From: JAJDUF01 sp965238265
Lineage (GTDB): Bacteria; Chloroflexota; UBA11872; UBA12225; JAJDUF01
NCBI GenBank assembly: GCA_965238265.1
Contig: OZ250185.1
Coordinates: 868,001 to 932,000, forward strand
Length of the DNA stretch: 64,000 bases
Reading direction: 5' to 3'
Of this stretch, positions 17,451-25,425 are shown one piece after another. Within the stretch, counting starts at the first letter, position 1. Every line of letters starts with the position of its first letter. A model generated the notes under the pieces. That model was not told the origin of the DNA and did no database searches. It worked only from the letters and a program-made list of their open reading frames with translations. Both the position numbers and the translations under genes were made by a program.

Positions 17451-17684
17451 GTATCTCCTTTACTACATCTGGCACTTCGTCGGCTCGGCTGAACGGGGTC
17501 AGGTGCTGAGGATACCTATTCCGAGCCAGATAGGAACAGGTGCGTTCCGGTCCGGCTCCATGGTGACAATCCGCCTGTGGTGCGGTGCGGCAAGGGCATG
17601 CCACTCCGCCGTGATGTTGCCATACACGTACACTGACCGCTTCCTGGATTCCGGCCGGCGCCGGACGCCGGCCAGTTGCCACAC

Positions 17685-17753
17685 CGTCATTGCGGACCAA
17701 ACCGCAATCCGGCGACGGGGAGGCTGGATTCCCGCGCAGGCGGGAATGACGGG
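17685..17753. repeat. Two dispersed palindromes (CCGCAATCC and GGATTCCCGC types)
   Basis: 17685-17710 is an inverted CATTGCGG..CCGCAATCC palindrome; 17724-17753 is CTGGATTCCCGCGCAGGCGG followed by GAATGACGG. They occupy the 17451-17885 gap, which has no gene. Confidence 0.75.
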
Positions 17754-17812
17754 GCCGGGGCGGCCGGAGGGGATGGCGGCGGCCCTCGCACTGACCCACT
17801 CCCGCGGGGCGT

Positions 17813-17825
17813 GGGGGGGGGGGGG
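17813..17825. repeat. 13-G homopolymer tract
   Basis: An uninterrupted run of 13 G residues about 85-97 bp upstream of the start of the coiled-coil gene at 17910. Such tracts vary in length by slippage. Confidence 0.8.
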
Positions 17826-17909
17826 CGGGTGGCGGCTTGCGATGGATGTGGGTGGCCTGCTAGGCTGGACGGGTAGCGTGTAACATTGTGCATCTTCTAT
17901 GGGAGGATT

Positions 17910-18704
17910 ATGTTCAAGGCACTGCTCCGTCGTATCGCTGAAGTGGTCCGGAGGGCTATCGAAAACGAGCAAGAGCGAACTGATCTTTCTATCCGCATTC
18001 CTGTGGGCCATCTTGTGGCCTTTCGGCGTGCCCATGGGCAGCGAAAGCGGCATACCCCTAAGCGCCGGCGTCAGCGTAGAGATAAAGCAGAAAATGCTGA
18101 GTTAAAGAAACACATAGCCGATATCGAGTCCGAAGGTTCCAAAAAAGCTGATCAGTTCAGCGAAGAGATAAAGGAGTTCAAGGAAGAGTTGGAAGTCACC
18201 AAAGCCGAACGCGATCAGGAACGCGCTGCTCGCAATGCTGCTGAAACCGACATTCAGGAACTCCAAGCAAAGAATTCAAACCTAGCGAAAAACCTGGCTG
18301 ACGTGTCCAAGGAACTTGAAAGAAAAACAAGGTTTCCGCATCTCGAATTCGGACCGGACGCGGTCGATGACTATGAGAATTTACATAGTGATGACTTGCC
18401 GATGGTCACCAAGAGATTGAATCTGCTCGATGAATCCGCCATGGAATGGCGCGTTAAGAGTGGCATTATGCCTCCATGGAAGTGTGATGCGAGAGATGAG
18501 GGCAAAATAGTAAAGAGTAATCCAAAGTTCCGTGAGCAGCGTCGATTCAAGTCTTGTCACGGCGGCGAGGAATACTTCTTTGGGCATATTAACTGTGGCG
18601 AACTAGATGGGAAAAAGGGACGCATTTACTTCCGTTTCGACAAAAGCTCACATGAGGTCGAAATCGGCTATATTGGCGGACATTTGGAGCTACCCACAGC
18701 GTAG
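17910..18704 (+). CDS. AT-rich coiled-coil protein with C-terminal IGYIGGHL domain
   Basis: A 264-residue protein of unknown function. An N-terminal amphipathic helix (FKALLRRIAEVVRRAI) and a very basic stretch (residues 35-60) lead into a long charged coiled coil (about 60-150). The last 60 residues, EEYFFGHINCGELDG, GRIYFRFDKSSH and IGYIGGHL, look like a small beta-rich domain of a kind seen in toxin-like or nucleic-acid-associated proteins; that is a resemblance only. In the +1 frame the basic stretch instead reads as a membrane helix (LIFLSAFLWAILWPFGVP), so two compensating frameshifts are possible. ATG 17910 follows GGAGG closely; a TTG at 17886 is the alternative. Base composition suggests transfer. 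Confidence 0.6.
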   Translation: MFKALLRRIAEVVRRAIENEQERTDLSIRIPVGHLVAFRRAHGQRKRHTPKRRRQRRDKAENAELKKHIADIESEGSKKADQFSEEIKEFKEELEVTKAERDQERAARNAAETDIQELQAKNSNLAKNLADVSKELERKTRFPHLEFGPDAVDDYENLHSDDLPMVTKRLNLLDESAMEWRVKSGIMPPWKCDARDEGKIVKSNPKFREQRRFKSCHGGEEYFFGHINCGELDGKKGRIYFRFDKSSHEVEIGYIGGHLELPTA

Positions 18705-18820
18705 AGGCCATTAGCTGCCTGCCCGAAGCCAAGTCCGGGCCATAGCGCCGGGCAAGCCGGGCCATGGAGAGGGTCAAGCCAGGTTACGTGCCCCTGTGCC
18801 CCCCTGCTCCACCGGGCGTC

Positions 18821-18847
18821 CTGGATTCCCGTCTGCGCGGGAATAAC
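18821..18847. repeat. Dispersed GGATTCCCGT..GCGGGAAT palindrome
   Basis: CTGGATTCCCGTCTGCGCGG then GAATAAC: a degraded copy in the convergent gap 18705-19050, which otherwise has no gene. Confidence 0.65.
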
Positions 18848-18901
18848 ATCTCCCTATCTTGTCCATCCTATGTATCTATATGGATGTCTCTTGAAAAGAC
18901 A

Positions 18902-18924
18902 GAGACCCCGAAAAGCGGGGTCTC
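18902..18924. terminator. Hairpin between convergent genes, terminator-like
   Basis: GAGACCCCG, a 5-nt A-rich loop AAAAG, then CGGGGTCTC: a perfect 9-bp stem located between a plus-strand gene ending at 18704 and a minus-strand gene ending at 19051. It has no T run on either side, so intrinsic termination is plausible but not certain. Confidence 0.5.
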
Positions 18925-19050
18925 GACCCTACCGGCGAAGCGATAGGGGAAGCTAGTATCGTTCAGTATGCACAACCGTGTGCAGTCCGTCAACCTAACT
19001 ATCGCCGGCTCTCATCCTGTCTATCCTGTCCATCCATGTGTGTACCCGAT

Positions 19051-20613
19051 CTAGCCCGCTGACTCCCGGCGGAGGAGGTGCTTTTGGATTTTGCCGACGG
19101 AGGTGCGGGGGAACTCGCTCCGAAACTCCACGAACTCGGGCACGCGGAACTTGGAGAGCCGCTCCGCGCAAAACGCGATGATGTCGTCTGCCGTGGCGGT
19201 CCGGCCTTCCTGCAGGATGATACAGGCCTTGATTGCCTCGTCGCGCATGGGGTCCGGCACACCGATCACTGCCACGTCCGCGACCACCGGGTGCTGATTG
19301 ATGACGGCTTCCACCTCGCCGGCCGCGATATTTTCGCCGGCCCGCTTAATCATGTCCTTGGCACGGTCCACGAACCGGAAATAGCCCTCCTCGTTCACGG
19401 CGACAACATCGCCGGTCCAGAGCCACCCGTCGCGGATCGTTTCCGCCGTCGTCTCGGGGTTCTTGAAGTAGCCTTTAGTGATCGTCACGCCAGGGATGCC
19501 CTTCACCAGCAGCTGCCCCGGCGTGTCCACGGGAACGTCGTGCCCCTGCTCATCCACGACCCGGCACTCGTAGCCCAAGGTCACGCGGCCGATGCTCATG
19601 TTGTCCCTGGTGTCGTCGAGCGGATTGGTCAGGGGCTGGCCCATCGTCTCCGTCATGCCGTAGATTTGCAGCAGCGGGGCTTCATAGCGTTGCTCCCATT
19701 CCGCCAACTGCGCTGCCGTGATGTTCTGGGCGAAGAACACCATCCGAAAGCGGTTCTCCCGGTCGGTCGGGGCCGGTGGCTGGGCCAAGATCATCCGCAT
19801 CGGGGCCGCAAAGAGACTGGTGATCGTGACGCCGTAGCGGGTAGCCTGCACCATGAACCGGGAGGCACTGAACCGGGGCATGAGCGCCACGCTGCCGCCC
19901 ACGTTGAGCGAGGTCATAAACGAGTAGTATTGGGCATTGGCGTGGAAGAGCGGTAACGTGATGAAATGCCGGTCCTCGGGACCGAGGCGGGTGAGCTTGG
20001 AGACCACCTCGCTCAGGTAGATGTAGTTGGCGTGCGTGACCAGTACGCCTTTCGGGAGACTGGTGGTGCCGGACGTGTACAGAATAGCCGCCTCATCCAG
20101 GGGGTCCACCGGGATCGGGGCCAGCCGGTCGGACCGGCCCGCCACAAACTGACTGAAGGGCAGCACGCCGCGCGCGGCCTCGTCAGAGCCGGTCAGGATA
20201 ATCTGACGGATGGTAGGACACCGTTCACGGAGTGCGACGATGGTCGGCAGGAGGTCGGCTTGGGTCACGGACACCTTGCTCTCCGAGTGTTTGACGGGGT
20301 AGGTCAATTCGTCGAGGGGTGAAAGCGGGTTGGTTGGCACCATCATGGCGCCGATCTTGGCAATGGCAAACCAGAAGAAGAGAAACTCCGGACAGTTGGT
20401 GAGGTGCAGGTTGACCCGGTCGCCCTTGGTCACGCCAAGGTCGAGCAGTCCGTTGGCGGTCCGGTTTACTATCCGGTCGAACTGCCGATAGGTGTAGCTG
20501 TGGGTTTGCTCCTGATGATCCTCAAAGATCAAGAACGTCTTGTCCGGCAACGTCCGCGCATGGTGCTCAAGAACCTTCCGCAGTGTACGCTGCCCAACGA
20601 TGGTCATGGACAT
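19051..20613 (-). CDS. AMP-binding acyl-CoA ligase (CaiC/long-chain ligase-like)
   Basis: A 520-residue ANL ligase predicted to make acyl-CoA from a carboxylic acid. Motifs in order: YTSGTTSLPKG near 180, the IYGMTETMG acceptor motif near 330, WTGDVVAVNEEGYFRFVDRAKDMIKRAGENIAAGEVE spread over 410-445, and the catalytic C-terminal lysine in PRTSVGKIQKHLLR. Similarity of pattern is closest to crotonobetaine/carnitine-CoA ligases and medium/long-chain ligases. ATG 20613 is preferred because AAGGAG sits 6 nt ahead; the in-frame TTG at 20628 overlaps that site. It is divergent from an acyl-CoA dehydrogenase gene 236 bp away, which fits fatty-acid activation and oxidation as one unit. Confidence 0.85.
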   Translation of the reverse strand: MSMTIVGQRTLRKVLEHHARTLPDKTFLIFEDHQEQTHSYTYRQFDRIVNRTANGLLDLGVTKGDRVNLHLTNCPEFLFFWFAIAKIGAMMVPTNPLSPLDELTYPVKHSESKVSVTQADLLPTIVALRERCPTIRQIILTGSDEAARGVLPFSQFVAGRSDRLAPIPVDPLDEAAILYTSGTTSLPKGVLVTHANYIYLSEVVSKLTRLGPEDRHFITLPLFHANAQYYSFMTSLNVGGSVALMPRFSASRFMVQATRYGVTITSLFAAPMRMILAQPPAPTDRENRFRMVFFAQNITAAQLAEWEQRYEAPLLQIYGMTETMGQPLTNPLDDTRDNMSIGRVTLGYECRVVDEQGHDVPVDTPGQLLVKGIPGVTITKGYFKNPETTAETIRDGWLWTGDVVAVNEEGYFRFVDRAKDMIKRAGENIAAGEVEAVINQHPVVADVAVIGVPDPMRDEAIKACIILQEGRTATADDIIAFCAERLSKFRVPEFVEFRSEFPRTSVGKIQKHLLRRESAG

Positions 20614-20667
20614 ACCGTGCTCCTTCAATCAACCGGCGATGACCGGCTCTACACTCATACCATCCGG

Positions 20668-20719
20668 CTCCCCTGCTGCGGCAGGGGGACGTGGATTGCG
20701 GCTTCCGCCGCAATGATGG
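20668..20719. repeat. Palindromic repeats in the divergent ligase/dehydrogenase region
   Basis: CTCCCCTGCTGCGGCAGGGG followed by GTGGATTGCGGCTTCCGCCG and CAATGATGG. A CCCTCCCC..GGGGAGGG element follows at about 20756-20790. These lie in the 236-bp region that must also carry both promoters. Confidence 0.65.
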
Positions 20720-20849
20720 AGGGTGAGGCCCCCGCTCCGCAGGGAGACCGCATATTCCCTCCCCGGTCGCAACGGGGGAGGGCCGGGGTGGGGACCACGA
20801 CGACCGGATCACGTTGGCGACGGTAGTGGCGTGAAGCAAGGAGGGATGG

Positions 20850-22823
20850 ATGTCCGGATTTGACCTGATTACGAGCATACGAGAGATCGAAGCTGCGCGT
20901 GATGACATGGTGCATCCCAGCTTTGTCGGGACCCTGTTCGACGGGCAACCCAATTTCGAGCTGGTCTTCCCGTTTCCCAGACAGGCGGAGGCGGATAAGA
21001 GCATTGGTGATGCAGTCTGCGCCGACGTCGCGCAGTTTCTGCACAACCGGGTGGACCCCGACGCTATCGAACGCACTGGGCACATTCCCCGCGATGTTCT
21101 CGACGGTCTGGCACAGCTAGGCTGCTTCGGTCTCAAGATTCCAAAGGAGTATGGCGGGCAAGGACTGTCGCTGACGAATTACAACCGTGTTTTGCAACTG
21201 GTGGCCAGCGTCAGCCCGGCATTGGGCCTTATTCTCTCGGCCCACCAATCCGTCGGCGTAGCCCAGGCCCTCATCCTGTTCGGCTCCGAGGAGCAACGCC
21301 GTCGCTATTTGCCGCTGCTTGCCCAGGGTCAGGTCTCGGCCTTTGCCCTCACCGAGCCGGCGGCCGGCTCCGATCCGGCCAACATGACGACGACCGCGGT
21401 GCTCGAAGAGCAACCGGCGAGCAATCCCTCCCCGGACGGAGCCGTGGGTGAGCACGACGCCGGCCCGCACTACCGTATCAACGGCGAAAAGCTCTGGTGC
21501 TCGAACGGCACTATAGCCGATTTCATGACCCTGATGGCAAAAGTGGACGGGCGTATTACCGCCTTCATTGTACCCATGAAGACAGCGGGCGTTGAGGTCG
21601 TGCAGCGCTGTGAGTTCATGGGGTTTCGGGGCCTAGAGAACGCCTATCTCCGTCTGACCGATGTTCGCATACCCAGAGAAAACATCATCGGACAGGTGGG
21701 TGAGGGCCTCAAGATCGCGCTCACGACGCTCAACACCGGTCGTATCAGCGTCGCCGCCATGTGTCTGGGCATGGCCAAGCAGGTCTATGAGCCAACGTTG
21801 AGCTGGGCGGCCTCGCGGCGGCAGCTTGGAGACCAAATCGGGAGACACGAGCTCAATACGCACAAGCTGGCACACATCGCTACCCACCTCTTCGCCTCCG
21901 AAGCGGTCGTGAGCTTCGTGGCTGCCTATGCCGAGCGCCACGACGTTGACTTCCGGGTGGAAGGCGCCGTCGCCAAGCTCGTAAGCTCGCTCTACCTCCA
22001 GCAGATCCTGGACCATGCGATGGCGCTCCGGGGCGGCCGGGGCTACGAAAAGGCCGCCTCGTTGCGCCAGCGGGAGGGAGAAACGCCCTTCCCGATGGAA
22101 CGTCTGCTGCGCGACGGGCGGCTCTACGTGATTGTCGAGGGAGCCAGCGAGGTGATGAAGCTCTTTATCTCGCGCGAGGTCATGGCCCCGCACATCAAAC
22201 TGGCCCTGCGGTGGCTCCTCAACACGCAGGACGGCTTTCCGGCCATTCTCGGCAACTTGGGCAGACACTACCTGCCCTGGTACCTGCGGCAAGTCCTGCC
22301 GCAGACGACACCCGTGAACCGGCTGGCTGCTCCGCAACTGGCAAAACACCTCCGCTACGTCGAGACCAGCAGCAAGCGATTGGCGCGGGTGCTTTTTCAG
22401 CAACTGATCCGGACGTTGCCGGAGTACGTCCGGCGGCGGCGGCGCTTTGCGGCAGACGGAGATACCGTCTCGTTCCAGCAAGCAACGCTGGACCTCATCA
22501 ACGACTTCGCGCGGCGCCAAGCCGGCATCGTGCGCTTCACCGAGATTGGCATTGATCTCTTTATGATGGCCACCGTCTGCTCATACGCCGAGAGCTTTGG
22601 GGAGCGTGAGCGGCCCGAAGCGCGTGAGCTGGCCCAGCTGTTCTGTCTCGATGCCCGCACCCGTATCGAGCAGCGGTTCCGGGCCATCCGAGACAATCAC
22701 GACGAAGTGGCGACGCGGGTGGGGCTGCGGGCACTTGAGGGCATTGACGGTTCCGAAGCGGGGGAGCGGCGGAGCGGTTACGGCTTTCTTGCCGCCGGTA
22801 TCGCCGAGCAGACCTACACCTAG
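20850..22823 (+). CDS. Large acyl-CoA dehydrogenase
   Basis: A 657-residue FAD enzyme that introduces a trans-2,3 double bond into acyl-CoA. The first 430 residues are a standard acyl-CoA dehydrogenase: LGCFGLKIPKEYGGQGLS, FALTEPAAGSDPA for FAD contact, GEKLWCSNG and the C-terminal helical bundle with GGRGYEK. The catalytic base is normally a Glu in that bundle; EGASEVMKLFISREV is the matching region. About 200 extra residues form an all-helical C-terminal domain, as in very-long-chain/ACAD9-type enzymes. AAGGAGG precedes the ATG. Its divergent neighbour supplies acyl-CoA, so the pair probably starts beta-oxidation. Confidence 0.85.
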   Translation: MSGFDLITSIREIEAARDDMVHPSFVGTLFDGQPNFELVFPFPRQAEADKSIGDAVCADVAQFLHNRVDPDAIERTGHIPRDVLDGLAQLGCFGLKIPKEYGGQGLSLTNYNRVLQLVASVSPALGLILSAHQSVGVAQALILFGSEEQRRRYLPLLAQGQVSAFALTEPAAGSDPANMTTTAVLEEQPASNPSPDGAVGEHDAGPHYRINGEKLWCSNGTIADFMTLMAKVDGRITAFIVPMKTAGVEVVQRCEFMGFRGLENAYLRLTDVRIPRENIIGQVGEGLKIALTTLNTGRISVAAMCLGMAKQVYEPTLSWAASRRQLGDQIGRHELNTHKLAHIATHLFASEAVVSFVAAYAERHDVDFRVEGAVAKLVSSLYLQQILDHAMALRGGRGYEKAASLRQREGETPFPMERLLRDGRLYVIVEGASEVMKLFISREVMAPHIKLALRWLLNTQDGFPAILGNLGRHYLPWYLRQVLPQTTPVNRLAAPQLAKHLRYVETSSKRLARVLFQQLIRTLPEYVRRRRRFAADGDTVSFQQATLDLINDFARRQAGIVRFTEIGIDLFMMATVCSYAESFGERERPEARELAQLFCLDARTRIEQRFRAIRDNHDEVATRVGLRALEGIDGSEAGERRSGYGFLAAGIAEQTYT

Positions 22824-22837
22824 CAGCGGCAACACCC

Positions 22838-22991
22838 GTCATTCCGCCTTGTGCCGGAATCCAGCGCCGTAGGGGCGTAGCATGCTGCGCCCACACTGGA
22901 TTCCCGCGAACGCGGGAATGACGGTGCTGCCTACGCTGGCCGCTCAGGCCAGGGATTCCTGTCTCGTCACTGCGGCTTCCGCCGCAGTCCA
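22838..22991. repeat. Composite of four dispersed palindromes
   Basis: In order: an inverted CATTCCGCCTTGTGCCGGAATCC-like copy (22838-22863), GTAGGGGCGTAGCATGCTGC (from 22869), CTGGATTCCCGCGAACGCGG plus GAATGACGG (to 22923), and a CACTGCGGCTTCCGCCGCAG copy at 22968-22987. Fills the gap between two convergent genes. Confidence 0.75.
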
Positions 22992-23023
22992 GCCCCCGGC
23001 CACTGGCACTTTGCCGACACGCG

Positions 23024-23767
23024 CTAGGCCCGGCTGCGCTCGTCAAGCTGTGCCCGCAGCCGGGCCAACTCCGCTTCAGCCGCTTGTCGCGCCGCCGTCT
23101 CAGCGACCGCCCGCGCCTCGGCTACCGTTGCTCGTGCCTCCGCTACCGTCGCCCGCGTCTCCGCCGCCCGCCGTGCCGCCGGCTCTTCCTCCGGGAGCGG
23201 CAGCCACCGTTGACCCGCCGGGTCGAACAGCCGCAGGCGCGGCCCGCGCACGTGCAGCTCCAGCCCCAGCACCGCACTCCACAGGGAGCCATCGCCAGCC
23301 GGCCGCAGGGACCGGTAGTGCCCCCGGCGCAACCGATAGCCCTGGAAGGGCGGCCGCAGATACTCGGCGAGCGGATCGAATAGGAAATACTCGGCTACCC
23401 CCAGCCGGGCGTAGAGATCGTGCTTGGTCCGGCAGTCCTCGCTACGGGTGCTGGGTGAGGTCAGCTCGAAGACGACATCCGGGGGCCGGCCTTCTTCCCA
23501 CAGCTTGTAGATCCGCCGGTCGCGCCTCGTAATCCCCTTGACCACAAACACGTCGGGCGCAACCGACCGCCGCGGATCACCTTCCTGGTAGTAGATGAAC
23601 AGATTGCCACTGATATACACCTGCGGATCGTTACGGAAATGCTCGTGCAGCATGGCGATGAGCTCGAACATCAGTTTGCGGTGGATGTCGGTCTCAGCCA
23701 CGGGCTGCCCATCCGACTCGGGATAGAAGACCTCCGCTACCGCTGGCGAGGGCATCGGCGTCACCAT
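23024..23767 (-). CDS. Uma2-family (DUF820) PD-(D/E)XK-like protein, copy 1
   Basis: A 247-residue member of the Uma2/DUF820 family, a restriction-endonuclease-like fold of uncertain biological role that is amplified in cyanobacteria and Chloroflexota. The core has VAPDVFVVKGI (active-site Asp), DVVFELTSPSTRSEDCRTK (Glu and Lys of the catalytic triad) and the LGVAEYFLFDP strand. After residue 190 the protein continues as an Ala/Arg/Glu-rich coiled coil (AETRATVAEARATVAEARAV). Start ATG 23767 has an AGGAGAG ahead; the in-frame extension upstream is discarded. Three more copies lie in this window. A weak TACAGT -10-like hexamer is at 23812-23817 on the same strand. Confidence 0.85.
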   Translation of the reverse strand: MVTPMPSPAVAEVFYPESDGQPVAETDIHRKLMFELIAMLHEHFRNDPQVYISGNLFIYYQEGDPRRSVAPDVFVVKGITRRDRRIYKLWEEGRPPDVVFELTSPSTRSEDCRTKHDLYARLGVAEYFLFDPLAEYLRPPFQGYRLRRGHYRSLRPAGDGSLWSAVLGLELHVRGPRLRLFDPAGQRWLPLPEEEPAARRAAETRATVAEARATVAEARAVAETAARQAAEAELARLRAQLDERSRA

Positions 23768-23869
23768 GATTGCTCTCCTGCATCGTCGCACCCGTCGTGC
23801 CGCCCCCTGCACTGTAGCACGCTGGCCGGGGTAAGTACCCCGGCGGCCCTCACCCCGGCTCCCTCCATT

Positions 23870-24670
23870 TCACGCGCTCTTGCAGGTCAGCCCACCGTCC
23901 ACCACCAGCTGCGTGCCCGTAATATATTTCGCTTCGTCCGAGGCGAGGAAGAGCGCGGCATAGGCCACGTCCCAGGCATCGCCCATCTTGCCGGTGGGAC
24001 ATTGACTGTCGCGGATGGCCAGCATCTCCGCCACGTCCCCGTCCGCATAGGCACCGGCCAACGAATGAGCCACCATGGGCGTATTCATCAGGCCGGGCAG
24101 GATGGAATTCGCGCGAATGCCCTGCTTGGCGTATTGCAAAGCGATACTCTGCGTCAACTGGGTAATCGCCGCTTTGGTCGCGCTGTACGACACATACGGA
24201 ACGCCCAACCAGCGGATCGCTGTGATGGAGGAGATATTCACGATAGCGCCGCTGCCCTGCCGGACCATCTGCGGCAGCACATACTTGCAAGTCAAGAAGA
24301 CGCTCTTGAGGTTCACGGCGTTGACCCGATCCCAGCTTTCCTCGCTGGCCTCGACACAGCCACCGACCTCGACGATACCGACATTGTTGTGGAGCACGTC
24401 AATGCGCCCATAGGTGGCCAGGCAACGCTCGACCAGGGCCGCAACGTCCGCCGACTGCGAGACATCGGCCTGATGCGTGGTACAACTGCCCCCCTCGGCA
24501 TCAATGATCTTCTTCGTCTCTTCCGCCGCTGCCAGGTTCAGGTCAACAGCAAAGACCTTGGCCCCTTCCCGCGCGAACAATACGGCCGTGGCCTTGCCAT
24601 TTCCCCAGCCCGGCCCAATCGCCCCGGCGCCGGTAATGATCGCGACCTTATCCTGGAGTCGTTTTCCCAC
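23870..24670 (-). CDS. SDR family oxidoreductase
   Basis: A 266-residue classical short-chain dehydrogenase/reductase using NAD(P). It has an unusual glycine-rich loop, TGAGAIGPGWGNGKA, with extra residues relative to the ordinary TGxxxGxG, then NNVG, the catalytic Ser in NISSI, the Tyr-Lys pair in YVSYSATKAA, and the typical C-terminal TGTQLVVDGGLTCKSA. The Asp after the second strand (AVDLNL) suggests NAD preference. Minus strand, unpaired with other enzymes. Substrate unknown. Confidence 0.85.
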   Translation of the reverse strand: MGKRLQDKVAIITGAGAIGPGWGNGKATAVLFAREGAKVFAVDLNLAAAEETKKIIDAEGGSCTTHQADVSQSADVAALVERCLATYGRIDVLHNNVGIVEVGGCVEASEESWDRVNAVNLKSVFLTCKYVLPQMVRQGSGAIVNISSITAIRWLGVPYVSYSATKAAITQLTQSIALQYAKQGIRANSILPGLMNTPMVAHSLAGAYADGDVAEMLAIRDSQCPTGKMGDAWDVAYAALFLASDEAKYITGTQLVVDGGLTCKSA

Positions 24671-24732
24671 GCTTCCCTCCTTCCGGTAGATCGGGCCTCA
24701 CCGCTCTGACAAGGGTAGGTACAGGCCGCGTC

Positions 24733-24790
24733 GTAGGGGCGCAGCATGCTGCGCCCGTCCCCCCGCTCCGCAGGGGGGCCATAGGGGGCC
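24733..24790. repeat. GTAGGGGCGCAGCATGCTGC element next to a CCCCCC..GGGGGG element
   Basis: 24733-24757 has the palindromic core GCAGCATGCTGC; 24758-24790 repeats the C-run/G-run/ATAGGGGG element. The same two elements occur side by side at 34482-34538, so they seem to travel or recombine together. Confidence 0.7.
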
Positions 24791-24834
24791 TGCTTCCGGC
24801 CCCTGCGGAGCGGGGCGTGAGGCGTCGTACCTAC

Positions 24835-25191
24835 CTACTCATGCACGGCCGCGGCGAACGGTTCGAGGTCGGTCGCACACCAAGCGTAGGCCGCCGACCG
24901 CCCAAGCCACTCGGCGGTCGGGATGTCTGCGGGGTCCTGAGCTACGCTCGCGGCCTGGGCGGCTTCCGCTTGCGCCGCCTGCGACCGTTCGCGCAGCGAG
25001 CCGACCAACGCCACGAGCGCCGTAGCGGAGGTATGCCCACTAGCCAGTGCTTGCGCCAGCTCGTCCGCAACGTCGCCGATAGCCGCATGCTTGGCAGCAT
25101 CCCCGGCGCAGGTCGAGGCCTGTGAGCCATGTGTCGGCTCGGCGCCAATCCATTGCCAGCGCGCTACCAATGCGGCGAGTGATCGCATCAT
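24835..25191 (-). CDS. Hypothetical protein, Ala-rich, helical
   Basis: A 118-residue protein I do not recognise. It is rich in Ala and predicted helical from about 30 to 90 (AIGDVADELAQALASGHTSA and SLRERSQAAQAEAAQAAS), with three Trp and a single Cys pair spread through the sequence. The strong AAGGAGGG in front of a double ATG (25191 and 25188) and the codon use like that of its neighbours argue that it is a real gene. It is not followed by a clear partner; the SDR gene downstream is 165 nt away on the same strand. Confidence 0.6.
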   Translation of the reverse strand: MMRSLAALVARWQWIGAEPTHGSQASTCAGDAAKHAAIGDVADELAQALASGHTSATALVALVGSLRERSQAAQAEAAQAASVAQDPADIPTAEWLGRSAAYAWCATDLEPFAAAVHE

Positions 25192-25425
25192 TCCCTCCTT
25201 CTGCTGTGTACCCGTGTATCAAAGCTGCATTGACCGATGATCCTGGTGCCGGGAGGAGTAGAACGAGCCACCGGCAGCGTGACCATACCGCGCCTCCGCT
25301 GCCCGCGCCAGCCGGCCCCTCGCCTTGCGCCTAGCAAAGCGATACCCTAGTGCATGATCCAGCTACCAGCGACGGACGAACCTACGCGTACTCTTTCCTA
25401 TTCGGAGATCGAAAGGAGCAAGACG

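Noticed and set aside
18902..18924. Classical Rho-independent terminator
   Set aside because: A perfect hairpin but no T run on either side, so I list it only as terminator-like at medium confidence.
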